Assembly: GCF_004115265.2 (NCBI RefSeq)
Contig: NC_046304.1
Coordinates: forward strand, 12,826,292 to 12,890,291
Length of the DNA stretch: 64,000 bases
Source: Rhinolophus ferrumequinum
Taxonomy: Eukaryota; Chordata; Mammalia; Chiroptera; Rhinolophidae
Direction: 5' to 3'
Shown: in pieces, positions 22,646-35,459 of the stretch
Layout of the letters: each line of letters begins with the position of its first letter
Numbering within the stretch: position 1 is the stretch's first letter
Made by a program: the position numbers and the translations under genes
The notes under the pieces: generated by a model
The model's input: only the letters and a program-made list of their open reading frames with translations
What the model was told of the DNA's origin: nothing
The model's database searches: none

Positions 22646-23164
22646 GTGAGGCGCCCACCATGGCAGGCGCGGCGGGTGCGGCCTTCCCGGCGCTGGCGTC
22701 GCAGGGGGACCTCTGGGCGGCGGGAAGGGCACGCGCAGGCCCCGGGGGTGACCCCGCCGGGCGGAGGCGGGAGCGCGCGGGTTCCGGCGCCTGCTGCGCG
22801 CGAGGGCGGCGCGGGGGCCTGGGCGGCCGTCGCTGGGGAGGGGGCGGGAGGCGCCGGCGGCTGCGCTGGCGGGAGGCGGAGGGAAGGGCGTGGGGAGGCT
22901 GCCGGGACCTGGCTGCAGCTGGGTTGCGTGGAGACGGAGCTGCTATGGGTGGCGGTGGGACTGGCACGTGGGTTCTGCCCGTGGGGAGGTTGGAAATGGG
23001 GAACATGTGCTGTGCTGTATTCGTTGAAGAAAAAAAAATTGCTTCGATAGTGGTGGTGTGCCCAACCCACCTCCCCTCCCCCCCGCCTCCCCTGACTCGA
23101 TCCATGCTACAGACAGCTCTGCACCCGGTTTTGTGACAAAACTAGTTGGGATCAGTAACTGGAG

Positions 23165-23340
23165 AGGCAGTGTGGCTTCATGGTAAGTGCTGGGGCCTGG
23201 GCGTCTAAGGGACCTGGATCCTTCACTAACGAGCTCTGGGCAGATTTTTTTAGCCTCTTTGAACCAAAGTATTCTCGCTTATGAAAAGAAGTTACTTCGT
23301 GCCTTTATAGTTTATCTGTAAAGATGGCAACATGTATGTA
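23165..23340 (+). repeat. MIR SINE remnant
   Basis: 'gaggcagtgtggcttcatgg', 'acctggatccttcactaacgagctctgggc' and 'agcctctttgaacc' follow MIR order. Confidence 0.7.
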
Positions 23341-24789
23341 TGTAAACTTTTAGTATTATAGTATTATTAGTACCATTATTTGGGAATAATGAAAAGGATG
23401 GTGTTTGATAATGCTGAAGTGGAGGAAACGTGTCTTTTGTAGCATTTATATTCTTGGAAGGAAAAAGAGCCCCATCCTAAGTGATCTTAAATTGGTTGTC
23501 AGAGTCCTTCCTGACCTTCTGGGAAGGGGACTAAGCTCCGCTTCAGAGATTGACCGCATCCTTCCAGGTTTTACTACATGGAGTTAGGTTTAGAAAGAAT
23601 GTGCTTGATCTGTGTCAAGGTCCTACTATATCTGGTTGAGAAAGTTCTTTCAGGTGTATTTCTATAATCAGTGTGTGTGCTTAGCATCTTTAAGTGTGAG
23701 TGGAATGTTGGGATATGGTGCTGGGCACACAGTAGGCACTTTAAAACTTGCCTTTGTGTCGGGTTGTCTCTTAAAATAACCTTTCCTGTAAACCTTACTC
23801 TTTGTTCTTGCTTTTGCAGAACCTGAAACAATGTTATCAGATTTTAAAGGCTAGCTGCTTTTCTGGAAGTATATTTCAAAGCCTGTTAGCCTCTAGTTTT
23901 AGGTTTTGTTAGCTACTTGAGGAGAGGTGTCCAGTACCCTTACCTTGTGTAAGAATCCGCTTGCTGTTTTCCTTTCAGCAGAAGAGAAGGGAGGCATTTC
24001 TGGTTGGCTATCAGAGAGCGGAAGCTGGAGTGTTTTCAGGCTACATTTTAATTCTCACCTTTTGCATTTGGTGTCAGGGAAGAAAACTTTGCTTTTCCCA
24101 CAAACCCCTCTTTGTTCCTGCAGACAGGCAGAATACAGAGAGCTCCAGTGGCTTCTGGTTCTGATCTGGAGTGGTAGGTAGGTATGCTTAGTTGGCTGCT
24201 GCCTTCTCTTGAGTTGCATGGAAACAAATGTCTAGGGCAGCTCAGGTGACATGACAGTCTGGAATCAAAATTCCCTGCCTCTTTTGAGATGTGAAATGGT
24301 CTTCCTTGTAAATAAGCAGAAGTGACTAAGCACTTGAAAGAGGCTAGAAAAAATTAGCTTTAGGAAATCTCTTATTCTCGCTATTCTTAGTACATACAGG
24401 CTTATTCCCTATTTTTCAAATCTTGTGACTCTAGGATGATATTCAGTTTGCATAGATTGTAGTATTTATTTTCAATTAGTGTAGTAAATGAGCAGTCACA
24501 GCTACTGTTTACAAAAGGAGAATTTGGTTTATTTGAGTGCTTTGTGTTTCAGTGTCTTCTTAGAAGTTCATCTTGGGGATTTAATTTTTCTGTTTGGCTG
24601 AACTTTATATAGATCAGATCTTAAAACACTTCAGCTTTAAGCACAGTCAAATTTCCTAGCCCTGCTGATTTTTTAAAAAAACTATTGCAGAATTCTTTTG
24701 AGTTAAACTGACAAAGGATAAATGCTTTTTTAAAAATTTTGCTTTTATCCCATTTGAGAAGCAGTTGTCTTTTATGTTGACATTGTTTT

Positions 24790-25048
24790 TTTAATTTAAT
24801 TTTTTTACTTTTAATTACAGTTCACATACAGTATTACATTAGTTTCAGATGTACAACATAGTGATAAGACAGTTACATAACTTATGAAGTGATTACTCCG
24901 ATGAGTCTAGTACCCATCGGACATCATACAGAGTTGTTAAAATATTGACTATATTCCCTATGCTGTACTTTACATCCTCATGACTGTTTTTATATTTGGC
25001 AATTTGTACATCTTAATCTCTTCCCTCTTTTCACTCATCCCCTCAACC
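24790..25048 (-). mobile_element. Lineage-type L1 3' end, minus strand
   Basis: A 5'-truncated copy ('cattagtttcagatgtacaa', 'catcctcatgactgttttta'). It is flanked by the 13-bp duplication TTGACATTGTTTT (24777-24789 and 25049-25061). Confidence 0.88.
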
Positions 25049-25419
25049 TTGACATTGTTTTCCTTTGTTTTTTTTTTTCCTTTTTGACATATCTTTGTTT
25101 TTCATGGTGATATGGTAGGTTAAGAAAAGAATCGACTTGTGTGTAATTGACAGGATGAACTGTAATAATTTTCTTTATTCTCTTTTATTATTTTGTAAAT
25201 TTTTGAAAAAGTTTTGTTCTTTTTTGGTGTATCTTAGTTTATTTGTTTAGAATAAAGGTAATTTTAATAGCCAAACACATTTCAGCTGATTATTCCATTT
25301 TGCCTTGAGAATTCAAAGACTATAAGGTAAAAATTTGAAATTTTAATATTTTAAAATCTAAGCTAAACTGTATCTTAGAAACATGTGGTCTGATTTTACT
25401 TTATGTCTTTTCGAAAAGT

Positions 25420-26389
25420 CCCTCTATTAAAACGTATGTATGTAAGTATGACTTCTTCCATCTCCCAGAGGTAACTACTATTAAGTTTTCTGTCCTTGAC
25501 TTTTTTCTGCCGTTTTCCCCTGTCCTGAAATGCACATGCTTTACATACATATGTCTGCAGCTTGTCTATTTCACTTAATAAATGTTAGCTATAATTATTA
25601 TATGTGTGTAAATGGTCATGCCATGTAATGTGCTATAAGCACTGCATGCATTATCTCAGGAAATCTTCGTATTAGTAAGGTGGGTACTATTGTAATATTA
25701 TTGTTCCTATTTTATTGATGAGAAAACAAGCCTGGAGAGGTTAAAAGTGCCTAGAGTTATATAGCTAAGACATGGGGGGGGGAGACAGGATTCAAATCCA
25801 GGTCATCTGATGCCAGGGCCCTCTGGTCTCTTTGTTTGCTAGATCATAGACTACTTTCCACTTTACTGTTATAGATCTACCTCATTCTTATTAAAGAGTA
25901 TTCCATCACATGCATGTACCATGCATAATTTATTTGCCTATTTCTCTGTTGATGGACAAGTAGATTGCTTTAGATTTTTTTCGTTATTTTATAAGCGGTG
26001 CTGGAATAGATACTGTTTTACATATTTTTCAGGTATTCTTGCTTTTACTTCTGTAAGACTACTGAATTAAAGGGCATGAGCTCTGAGTGGTTTAAATTTT
26101 AATAGCTATTGCTAGCTTACTCTCAAAAAAAGTATCAATTTACATACCTTCAACAGTGTATGAGAGGGTGGATTTCCCCTACACTCTTACAAGTCCTGGA
26201 TAATGTTAGTTGTTTTAAATTTGTATCTTCTGATGGATTAAAAAAAAATGATATTCTTCAATTAACAAATGTTTCCATGCCTAGCCTGTGGCAAGCCCTA
26301 TGCTAGGCTCTAGAAAATACAGTAACGAACAAAAGCAAACGCAGTCCCCATTCCTATGTAGTGAATCAGATGGCCATTATTGTATTGTA
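25420..26389. repeat. L1M, MIR/L2-type old repeats
   Basis: A reversed L1M-like part (25430-25600) comes first. Next is a MIR/L2-like block (25615-25830, 'gatgagaaaacaagcctggagaggtt'). A second reversed L1-like part (25860-26230, 'tttgcctatttctctgttgatgg') and an L2 tail (26255-26370) follow. All are strongly diverged. Confidence 0.5.
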
Positions 26390-26917
26390 CCGTGTGTAAT
26401 ACTCACCCATGTATAATGCTCACCCATGTTTTTTGCCAAAACTTTCAGGGGAAAAATCTTTTGTTTTAATTTTTTTAATTCAGTTTTTTATTTGTTTACA
26501 TTTAGGTACTTTTTGTATTATAAAGGAATTTTAGCATTTATTTTTTAATATATTATGGTACAAGAAATTTTATGTAACAAATGATTGCAAAACATAAGAA
26601 CAGATACAAGGTACAAGAAATTTTATGTACTGGTAACAAATTAACGATATTTATGCATCATAGAAGGCCAAGAACTCTTCTTTTTTTTGCAAGTTTGTCG
26701 TAAGTTCAACAAAACTGATTATCGTATTTCAGGGTATTATTTTGCATATGGAAATTGTTGATTTCTAGAGTTACACTTTTAACTCATAAGTATAAATAAA
26801 ATAATTAAAAACACTTATATAGATATGGAATTAGTACTACCCATGCATAATGTGCATCCTTATTTTTCTCTCACAAATTTGGGCAAAAAAGTGCTCATTA
26901 TACACGGCAAAATACGG
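26390..26917. mobile_element. TA-flanked DNA transposon, family B, uninterrupted copy
   Basis: A 528-bp unit. The right end (attatacacggcaaaatacg) is a good inverted match to the start of the second copy at 59581, and TA lies on both sides (26388-26389 and 26918-26919). The interior is nearly the same as 59581-60483 once the SINE there is removed. No transposase frame is visible, so it is non-autonomous. Confidence 0.85.
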
Positions 26918-26924
26918 TAATTGG

Positions 26925-27860
26925 ATGATTCCCACAGACAAGTGCAAAACTACGTACTCCACAAATATGAGTGTGTACTACTTGCCAGGCACATTTTTAG
27001 GTATTTGGAATACATCAGTGGGCAACACAGATGATAAATACCCCTGTTCTAGTGTGGGAGAAACAGATATTAAAGAACAAACATAAGCAAATGATATGTA
27101 TTGTTAGGTAATAAGTGCTGTGGAAGAAAGAAAAAATAGAGCAGGGTAAAAGGAAGGGGGAGATAGGCTGGTTTTAAAGAGGGTGGTCAGAGCTGCCTTA
27201 TTGAGATGATATTTGTGCAAAGACTTGAAAAAGATAGAGGAGTTAGCTTAACACCAGTTATTCAATAATCCATGTATTTGGTTTGTTTGTTATAACTTGA
27301 TCAATCTCCCAACCACTGAACTTCAGGTATTTGATCCAAAGCACGAAAACTCTGTGCTTTCCTCACAGTCTTATCACTCCAATGTCACAACACACAGTAA
27401 CCTGAAATTGTGTAATGTCCTTTAATTTGTATACCTTACCTTACTTAGGGTATCTGGAGAAAGTGTTCCAGACACTGGGATCGAGTTTTGCAAAATCGTA
27501 GCAAAGGAGTGTATCTGGCATGTTTGAGGAATGACATGAATGTCGGTGGCTAAAATGAAGTTATGGGGGTACAGGGGATAGGTGGGAGAGGGGATGGGAG
27601 AGGTGAGTAGTTGGGTATGAAATGAGATGTGGTGGGGTGGGCGGCAGATCTTGTTGGGCCCTATCTACATTGTAGCCAAAAAATGTAAACATTGGCTTTC
27701 ATTATGGGGAATCATTGAAAAGGTTTTGAACAGAGTGATGTGATCTGACTTATGTTTTAAAAAATCACTCTGGTTGCTAAATTGGCAATAGAGAGTAAAG
27801 GGAGGCAAGGAAAGCATTAATCCAGGAAAAAGATGATGAGGCTCGGAACAAGGGTATATT
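26925..27860 (+). mobile_element. L2 LINE 3' region
   Basis: 'tacttgccaggcacatttttaggtatttgg', 'aagtgctgtggaagaaag', 'gttttgaacagagtgatgtgatctgac' and 'aatcactctggttgct' follow L2 3'-UTR order. A roughly 190-bp unit at 27242-27437 sits inside it and recurs at 28968. Confidence 0.65.
27242..27437 (+). repeat. Unit 1 of a 190-bp direct repeat
   Basis: It shares long phrases with 28968-29160, such as ttattcaataatccatg and ttggtttgtttgttataac, then cttgatcaat, and later attgtgtaatgtcctttaa. Similarity is roughly 85 percent by eye. I do not recognise a named family for the inner part. Confidence 0.75.
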
Positions 27861-27975
27861 GGTAGAGGTTATATTTTAAGGTATGGTCAACAGGATTTGG
27901 ATTAGATATGCAAGGGGGAGAGGAAGTAAGGATCATTCAAAGGTTTTTTGTTTTTTTTAGAGTTCCAATTATTTT

Positions 27976-28374
27976 TTTTTAAACTTTTTTTTTTTTTTTA
28001 TTTTATTGGGGAATATTGGGGGACAGTGTGTTTCTCCAGGGCCCATCAGCTCCAAGTCCAGTCGTCGTTTTTCAATCATTAGTTGCAGGGGGCACAGCCC
28101 ACCATCCCATGTGGGAATTGAACCGGCAACCTTTGTTGTTCAGAGCTTGTGTTCCAACCAACTGAGCCATCCGGGAGCTCAGCAGCAGCTCAGCTCAAGG
28201 TACAGTGTTCAATCTTATTTGCAGGGGGCGGAGCCCACCATCCCTTGCGGGAGTCGAGGAATCGAACTGGCAACCTTGTGGTTGAGAACCCACTGGCCCA
28301 TGTGGGAATCGAACCGGCAGCCTTTGGTGTTAGGATCACGGAGCTCCAACCGCCTGAGCCACCGGGTTGGCCCA
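27976..28374 (-). mobile_element. tRNA-derived SINE, multi-unit, minus strand
   Basis: The reversed tail (tttattggggaatattgg) after a T-run is followed by two to three head-like units, ending 'gcctgagccaccgggttggcc'. The duplication is unclear because the left flank is T-rich. Confidence 0.9.
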
Positions 28375-28515
28375 GTTTCGTCTTTTATATTTAGTACTTT
28401 AAGCTACCTGGCATTTATTTATTTGTAAATTTAAATAGGGAAAGTTTAATATAAAGAATTAACTAAACAGTAGATTACCTAAGAGGTAAAAAAAAAAAAC
28501 AACTTAAAAAATATA

Positions 28516-28689
28516 CTGTGTTTCCCCATAAATAAGACCTAGCTGGACAATCATCTCTGATGTGTCCTTTGCAGCAAAAATTAATATAAGACCCGGTCTT
28601 AGATATAATATTATGTTATATTAATTTTTGCTCCAAAAGATGCATTAGAGCTTAATGTCTGGCTAGGTCTTATATTTTTGGGGAAACGG
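28516..28689. mobile_element. Fold-back TA-flanked MITE, family A
   Basis: A shorter copy (about 174 bp) with ends ctgtgtttccccataaataa and its complement, and a central palindrome around 28600. TA lies to the left. Confidence 0.82.
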
Positions 28690-28967
28690 TTGCAATAGCA
28701 GATGTAAGGAGCAGTCGCTACCTCCAGGGCTGAGGCAGAGCACCCAAGGAAGGAACAGATCTTCAAGAGAGGCCGCTCCCAGGACTGAGATCCAGACTTG
28801 GTTGGAGAGGGTGCATATGTGGCCCTCTGAAGGGCAGAGTTCACTTTGGCAGAACTTGCTGGAAAGCTGCTTTCTTGTTTGCTGGGGAAAGTTGCCTCCA
28901 TCTGGAATTTAGTTTTGATGTGACATAGGGATCAAACTTTATTTTTCTTCCAAATGGACAGCCAACT

Positions 28968-29160
28968 GTCTTAACACAATTTATTCAATAATCCATGCAT
29001 TTGGTTTGTTTATTATAACTTGATCAATTACCCAACCACTAAACTTCAGAGACTTGATCCAAATCACGAGAGCTCTGCCCTTTCCTCACAGTAGTTTGAT
29101 CACTCCAATGTCCCAACACAGTAACCTGGAATTGTGTAATGTCCTTTAACATGTGGATCT
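28968..29160 (+). repeat. Unit 2 of a 190-bp direct repeat
   Basis: The counterpart of 27242-27437, about 1.7 kb downstream in the same orientation. The sequence just before it (28915-28970, 'tttttcttccaaatggacagccaactg') reads like reversed L1, so the unit may include an L1 piece. Confidence 0.75.
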
Positions 29161-31875
29161 CACTTGACTATCTGTGAGCAGAACTATCTTTGAATCTTAA
29201 GGGCTCTGATTTCTAAAATAGCTTGATATACACTAGGTTCTTAGCCAGTGAAACTTGACGTGCTTCTCTTGTGTAATCGTTAGATTGAGTTTAGTCTTCA
29301 TACGATTTTAGTAAACGTTTGTTTTTTTTATTTTTGTGTTTTAGAGTTGTGCTAGGTAATATGGAAAGGATATAGAAATGAATGAGATGTAGAACAAGAA
29401 CTGTGTGATCTAATAGAGGAATGGGCCTTAGGCATGCTGATGTGAATTGAGGAGGTTCCTAGCCAAAGAAGATCATTTTCCTCTGTTGGATCACAAGTGA
29501 AAGAACTGGAAGAGCAATGAAGGAAGGTACCTTTGTTCAATTTTTTCATTAGAAACCTGAATCTCTTCCAAGAGGTAGTCTGATTTCGCTTTGAATGCCT
29601 CTGCAGAGAAGGAACTCATTATCTCCTAGTTTTGACTAGTTCTGATGTTTTGTTTATCCTTTAATTAAATGGAAATTTGCCTCACCATACAGAGGAAATG
29701 CAAGGCATTCTTCTCCATGTTAGTCTGAAGAAATTTGATAATAACATTATGTCCTTCCTAAATATTCTTATTTCTCCTATCAGATGGTTTTGAACCTACT
29801 TAACATTCTTTTGATTCTCTCTGAGACAGATTCTAGTTGTTAATGACTTGGTGGTACCTGATGTTCTCTAGATGGACATAACCATAGAGAGTAGTAGATA
29901 CACAGACATATCACTGAAAGGAATACTAAAGAGTCGTTATCTTTCCTCATTTTACAGATCAGGAAACGTAAGGGACTAATGAAGTGGAAGTGACTTGCAT
30001 TATGGCAGAGCTCCTTTCCTTATGGAGCTTAAACTCTAGTGATGAATACAGACAAATGCCATAAGGGAAGGATATTTTGTCTGGCTGATGAGGGTATCCC
30101 CAGCACAGCACTTACCATAGAATGAGCTATACAGGTATTTGTTGAAAGAAAGTCAGAGGACAACATGCAGTTACAATAATGTGGTAGCTCTTAACTATTC
30201 ACAGTATTTCACAAAACACAGCAGGAACATCTTATACAGGAAATTTAGTTAACATAGGACCCTCCCTCTATTCCACCCTCACCTCACCCCAAGTTATATC
30301 AGAGAAAGTGGCATTTGAATAGAGCTTTAGAGAGTTGTGTAGAAGTTTTGACAGGTGGAACAGTGTCTTGGAGAAAGCTGTTGCAGGAGATGCAGGAGAG
30401 CGAGAATCTTTGCAGGGTATGGGTTGAACATATGCAGTGTAAGGTGCGGTGTGTGAATATTCTGATGTCCTGGGAGCGTGAGTCCTGTTTAGAGACAGGT
30501 TTGATAAAGGGGTTGAGCCTGAATGGTAGAAAGCTTTGCTGCCAGCTAAGGAGTTTGGGTTTTTCTAGATGATGTGGCTAGGCCTATGTGTAATAGGGTG
30601 GCCCAAACTGTGCTGTAGGAAGCTCGCTCTGTAAATCATATGGAGGTTAGTTTGGTTTTAAGGCAGATGCTTGGTTAAGGAAATTGGTGAGGCTACTGCT
30701 GTGGTCCAGGAGAGATGATGGGGTTATAACTTATGTCAGTGGAGAAAAGGAAATAATTGACGTGAGAAATACGGTGGTGGTAAAATAGCAACTTGATGAA
30801 CATTTAGTTTGGGGTGTAGACAGGAGAGAAATTGAGGAATCTGAGAATGTAGATGCTATTTACCAATCTAGGCAACCAGTGGGAGGGTGGATTTAGTAGT
30901 AGAAAGTGGCAAATTTGGTGTTAGTATATTGATGGGGAATACTAGTGAGACAGCCACGTAGAAATCCCTAGTGGATAGCTGGATAGGCCTGGAGGAAGAA
31001 ATCAGGGGTGTAGATATACTTTTCGTAGTCAAATGCTTGGAAATCATCCAGGATGGACAGTGCTCATTGCTTATGCTTATTGCGTGATGGGCCTTGTGTT
31101 GGGTATGACAACAAAAGTACAGGCTATGAGGTAGTCATAGGTAAAACTAAGGGGTTGGATGAGGAAGAGGAAACCAATGATGAATCATAGAAAAGGAGAG
31201 TTAGGAGGGAAATTAGTATTAGAAGTCAGTATTAGAGAAAGTTTGAAGGAGGAAGGGGATGGTCACCAGTATTAAAAGCTACAGAGAAGTCAGATGAAGA
31301 CAAATGGTCATTGACATCAGTAATTAAGGGGTCATCAGGACCTCTAAGAGAAGTTTCAGTAAGGAAGAGTCAGATAGGTAGAGGCAGCATATATAGACTA
31401 CATTTTAAACTTATGGTGATACACGTGCAAGTGGGGCACTCACTTGAGAGTAGTAGAATTGTGGCAAGTGTGTGTTTGTGTGTGTGTATATTTTAAGAAT
31501 ACAGATGTAAATAATTGTGGATGCTGGAGGAACTGCCAGTGGAAAGGGAGAGCCTAAAGATACCAAGATGTCAGGAACTGAGGGCAGGTGATGTGGATCA
31601 GGAGCTTGAGTGTCAAGAGGTGAGACAGGGAGCTCATCCCCGAAAACAGACAGAGTTTATGTGACTTGTGCAAAGAACAGCAAAAGCATCTTGATCAAGA
31701 CCTTCAACTCTTTTTAATGTAGGCTAACATTCCCTCAATTTATCTTTTAATTCACTGTATCATATTGGTTCACAATAAAATGACAACTATGATTTATTGA
31801 GAAGCTGTATGCCTTGCACTGTGCCATGGGTTGTTTTCTTTAGCATTTACTATAGGCCAGGCACTATAGTTACAA
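29161..31875 (+). repeat. Diverged L2 (30290-31160) within otherwise unrecognised intron
   Basis: 'gtttgggtttttctagatg', 'ggctactgctgtggtccaggagagatgatgg' and 'ggtagaaagctttgctgcc' resemble the L2 3' half. Another L2 tail lies at about 31780-31870. At 29161-30290 nothing reliable is seen beyond MIR-like scraps. Confidence 0.55.
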
Positions 31876-32745
31876 TTAAAAAAAAATGTAATAGACTTTA
31901 TTTTTTAGAGCAGTTTTAGATTTACAGCAAAATTGAACAGGAAGTAAAGAGAGTTTCTATCTACTTGTGTCCCCTGCAAGACACTCCCACCATCAACATT
32001 CCACACCAGTGTGGTCATTTGTTACAATTAGTGAACCCACACATCGTTATCACCCAAAGTCCATCATTTACATTAGGGTTCACTCTTGGTGGGATTCATT
32101 TTTTGGATTTGGACAAATGTGCAGTTATGTGTATCCATTGACCATTGTAGTATACAGAATGGTTTCATTGTCCTAAAAATCTTGTGTTCCATTTATTCAT
32201 CCATCTTTTCCCCTAAACCTCTGGTAACCATTGATCTTTTTACTGTTTCCATAGTTTTGGCTTTTCCAGAATGTCATATATGTAGTGAGAATCATACAGT
32301 ATGTAGCCTTTTCCAATTGGCTTCTTTCACTTAGTCATATGCAGTTAAGGTTCCTTAATGTCTTTTGGTGGCTTGATGGCTCATTTCATTTTAGCACTCA
32401 TTAATATTCCATTGTATGTATGTATCAGTTTATCCTTTCATGTATTGAAGGACCTCATGGTTGCATCCAAGTTTTGGCAATTATGAATAAAACTGCTAAA
32501 ATGCAGATTTTTGTGTGGATGTTAAGTTTTCAGCTCGTTTGGGTAAATAACAAGGAGCATTGTTGCTAGATGATATGTATGGTAAGATATTAAAGTGGCT
32601 GTACCACTTTGCATTCCCTCCAGCAATGAATGAGGATTCCTGTTGCTCCACTTCTTCATTAGGAGTTGGTGTTGTCTGTTTGGGATTTTAGCCATTCTAG
32701 CAGGTGTGTGTAGTGGTATGTCATTGTTTTAATTTGACTTACGGC
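31876..32745 (-). mobile_element. Ancient L1 3' region, minus strand
   Basis: A long, well ordered run of landmarks: 'tttagagcagttttagatttacag', 'acactcccaccatcaacattcc', 'ccatttattcatccatc', 'aattatgaataaaactgct' and 'tgcattccctccagcaatgaatgag'. It is typical of reversed L1ME/L1M4-type 3' sequence. Confidence 0.8.
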
Positions 32746-33724
32746 AGGGGAAACATTGGCTTGGTGTGTGAGAGTTAGATGAAAGAGGTGGTTGGAGTAT
32801 GGACGGGGGTGAGATTGGTTGGTTTGTATATGATAGCCATATTCTGGATGAGTTACTATCTCTAGAAATTAGCTAGCTCTTGGAGGGGCACTCTCTCCCT
32901 GGACAGCAGGGCCCCATGACATCAAAGTATCATAAAATACAGAAAATAAAAATACATTTATACATCATCCTTTAAGATTACAGTACTTTGTCCCCCCACC
33001 AGCAGTGTGTGAGCATGCCAACACTAGGTAGTGGTATCTTTAATTAAAATAAATCCACAAAAAAAGTTGCCTAATTTTGGTGAGTAAAAAGTCTTGTTTA
33101 GATTTGCATTTCTTTGACTTCTGTTTGTATTTGGAGTTCTTTTACAAAAGATCTATCTTATAATGTTTGTCATTTTATTGATCATTAAGAGCTTTTTATA
33201 CAAGGACATTACACCATCAAGTCTAGTGAGGTTTGTTTTTCGTGTTTTTTTTTTTTTTTTGCTGTCCCTATCTCTTGATTTGACGTACAATTGATGGAAA
33301 TACTTTGGACCTTTGGACCATGTTTACTCCTTCAAGAACCTTAAAAATTTTGTACAGAAAACACTTGTGGATAAATTCCTTTCTCTTTATTCCCAAACCA
33401 GAGTTTCTTGTTTGGTGATATGAAAGTGAAAGCCTTTTTGTTTGACTACTGTTGAGTGATCTGGTTGAATTTGGAACAAGAAATTGGATTGTTTACTTTC
33501 ACACTGTCTTTCCTCATTAAAAAAAAAGTTTTATAAACTTTGAAAAACACCCGTGAGTATTTTAGTTTCAGTGTTTGCTTAGTTTTGATAGGACTGCTGT
33601 GTCTTTCATGTATCTCTCCAATATGTAAATTAAACTTCATTTTTTTGAGACTGAGAGTATTGGAAAACACCTAAGCAGGTAAATGAGTATTTGAGAGAGT
33701 TGTTGCAGAGATTTAGTCTGTCAC

Positions 33725-33990
33725 TCTTTGTCAGAAGTTCTCAACCCTGTTAGTTTATAACAGGTTTCTCACTTTTGTCAGTATTGATAGTGTGGGCCAG
33801 ATAATTCTTTGTTGTGGAGGGTTGTCCTGTATATTGTAGGATGTTTAGCAGCATCTCTGGCCTCTACCTACTAAAATGCCAGTACCCCTTCCCCCAGTTG
33901 TGATAACCAAAAATATCTCTAGATATTGCCAAATGTCACCTGGGAAGCAAAATCCCCTCTGGTTAAGAACCACTGGTTTATAACAAAATG
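33725..33990 (+). mobile_element. MER20 (hAT-Charlie) element
   Basis: 'tgtgggccagataattctttgttgtgg', 'gtaggatgtttagcagcatc' and 'ctggttaagaaccactgg' are diagnostic of MER20. Confidence 0.88.
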
Positions 33991-34137
33991 CTAATTAAGA
34001 ATAGGTATTTCAACATGTAAGTGAACATTGTGATTAAATAAAAGAATCCCTAGGAGGTGGTATTAATTCTGTTCGTGATGCCTAAATCTCCTATATTAAT
34101 TTCTTCTATTAAATGCTTGTAATCACAGGGAAATCTG

Positions 34138-34330
34138 CCCACGCCTTGGAGCCAGGCAGCTCAAGCTCAGTGTTTGAATCCGGCTCTGCCACTTACTGGT
34201 TGACTAACAATAGGCAGATTACTTACTCTCTCAGAGAATATTTTGTCGTCTATAACTGGGGATGATCATGCCTACTTTATGGTTTGTTTTGAAAATTTAA
34301 TGAGCCAGTGCATAAAATAACTTGCCTAAT
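34138..34330 (+). repeat. MIR SINE remnant
   Basis: 'gtttgaatccggctctgccacttactgg' and 'ataactggggatgatcatg' follow MIR order. Confidence 0.8.
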
Positions 34331-34427
34331 ACTCCGCGAAGAGCTACATATGGTTTATTTAATCCTTGCTGCAATCCTAGGAGGTAGTATTCTAGTCCCC
34401 TTTTTTACAGACGGAGAGAAGGAACTA

Positions 34428-34507
34428 TTAGGTTGGTGCAAAAGTAATTGTGGTTTAAAAGGTTAACAATAATTGCAAAAACCGCAATTACTTTTCCACC
34501 AACCTAA
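34428..34507. mobile_element. MADE1-like mariner MITE (80 bp)
   Basis: Exactly 80 bp with near-perfect terminal inverted repeats beginning ttaggttggtgcaaaagtaa, flanked by TA (34426-34427 and 34508-34509). From memory it matches human MADE1, the MITE of Hsmar1 mariner, at both ends. It would fold into a long hairpin if transcribed. Confidence 0.93.
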
Positions 34508-35459
34508 TAGTTTATAAGTAGTAGAGCTGGGCTTCAAACCCTCGTTTCAGTCCTGTGCTCTCAACTGTTATGCTATACTGTCCCATATAATAACTGGTGA
34601 ATAAGCAATAACTACCAGCACCTGTTGTTTCTTATGTCAATTTTTCTAGCTTTGAGACTCTCCCACCTCCAATTTTAACATCAGTGTTCTCTTGTTAAAA
34701 TGTTTTATCTGTTGGTTTCTGATGTCCCCTTCTAAAGATACACAATTAATCTATTTTAGTTATTAAAATTCTGATCCCTCTGTATGCACGACCTTGATAT
34801 TTCTGAAAAGCTCATAAATAATGCATTCAACTTTCCTTATAAATAAAATATAACCCTTGTTTTTTTATTTATTTATGAAGAACTTCTGATAAGTAACTCC
34901 TAATGTCAAATTTATAGCTATATTGTATCCTTTTTGTAACAGTGTATGGAGATAAGAGATTACATTTACATTTTCTGTTTTCTGTGTTAAAATGGAGGAC
35001 AGTATCTACGCAGGGCATTTGATTTGTTTTACAATATAATGAAACATATCTTAATGTTGCATTAAGCTTGACTTTTCCCCTGTCAATGATTAAAAAAATC
35101 TTCAGAATATTCTAAACCAGTTATCATTTTATATGAAAGGAATTGGTAATAACCAAAAATAATTAAATTTTTTATTAGTAGTTCCCCATTGTGAATTGTA
35201 TGTGTGAATATGTATAATGCCCCGTTTCAGGAATGGTTCAAGAATGATGTTTTATTTTATGGGTACATTATTTTTCAGCTAATTTAGACTTAGGCTCTCA
35301 AGCACAGAAATGGCAAGACTTAAAAAAAAAAAATTAACATTGGGAGTCCTTCATATGGAACTTTTAAAACACTTTAAAAGTAAAAGGATTAGGATGTAGA
35401 CCCACTGCCCTCTATGTGTCACAATTATCAGTGTATAGCCAGTCTTGTTTCATCTATAA

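Larger units (their letters stand above)
22160..22960 (+). promoter_or_regulatory. RABEP1: CpG-island promoter of RABEP1
   Basis: GC and CpG content rise sharply here compared with the AT-rich surroundings and cover the first coding exon. There is no TATA box. GC boxes (ccccgccccc at 22325-22334), a C-run (about 22363-22376), an NRF1-like acgcgcctgcgcac (22380-22393) and a CRE/E-box composite are present. This architecture is typical of broadly expressed genes with dispersed start sites. Transcription probably begins about 22380-22450, inferred from layout only. Confidence 0.85.

Noticed and set aside
22345-23070. A 241-codon proline/arginine-rich minus-strand open frame across the promoter
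   Set aside because: It lies in the CpG island, where GC bias removes stop codons on all frames. It has low complexity and no family resemblance, and it overlaps RABEP1 exon 1.
22612-23136. RABEP1 start codon frame reading on for 174 codons
   Set aside because: The frame passes straight through the splice donor at 22646. Exon 2 at 50502 joins in phase and gives the known protein, so the extension is intron.
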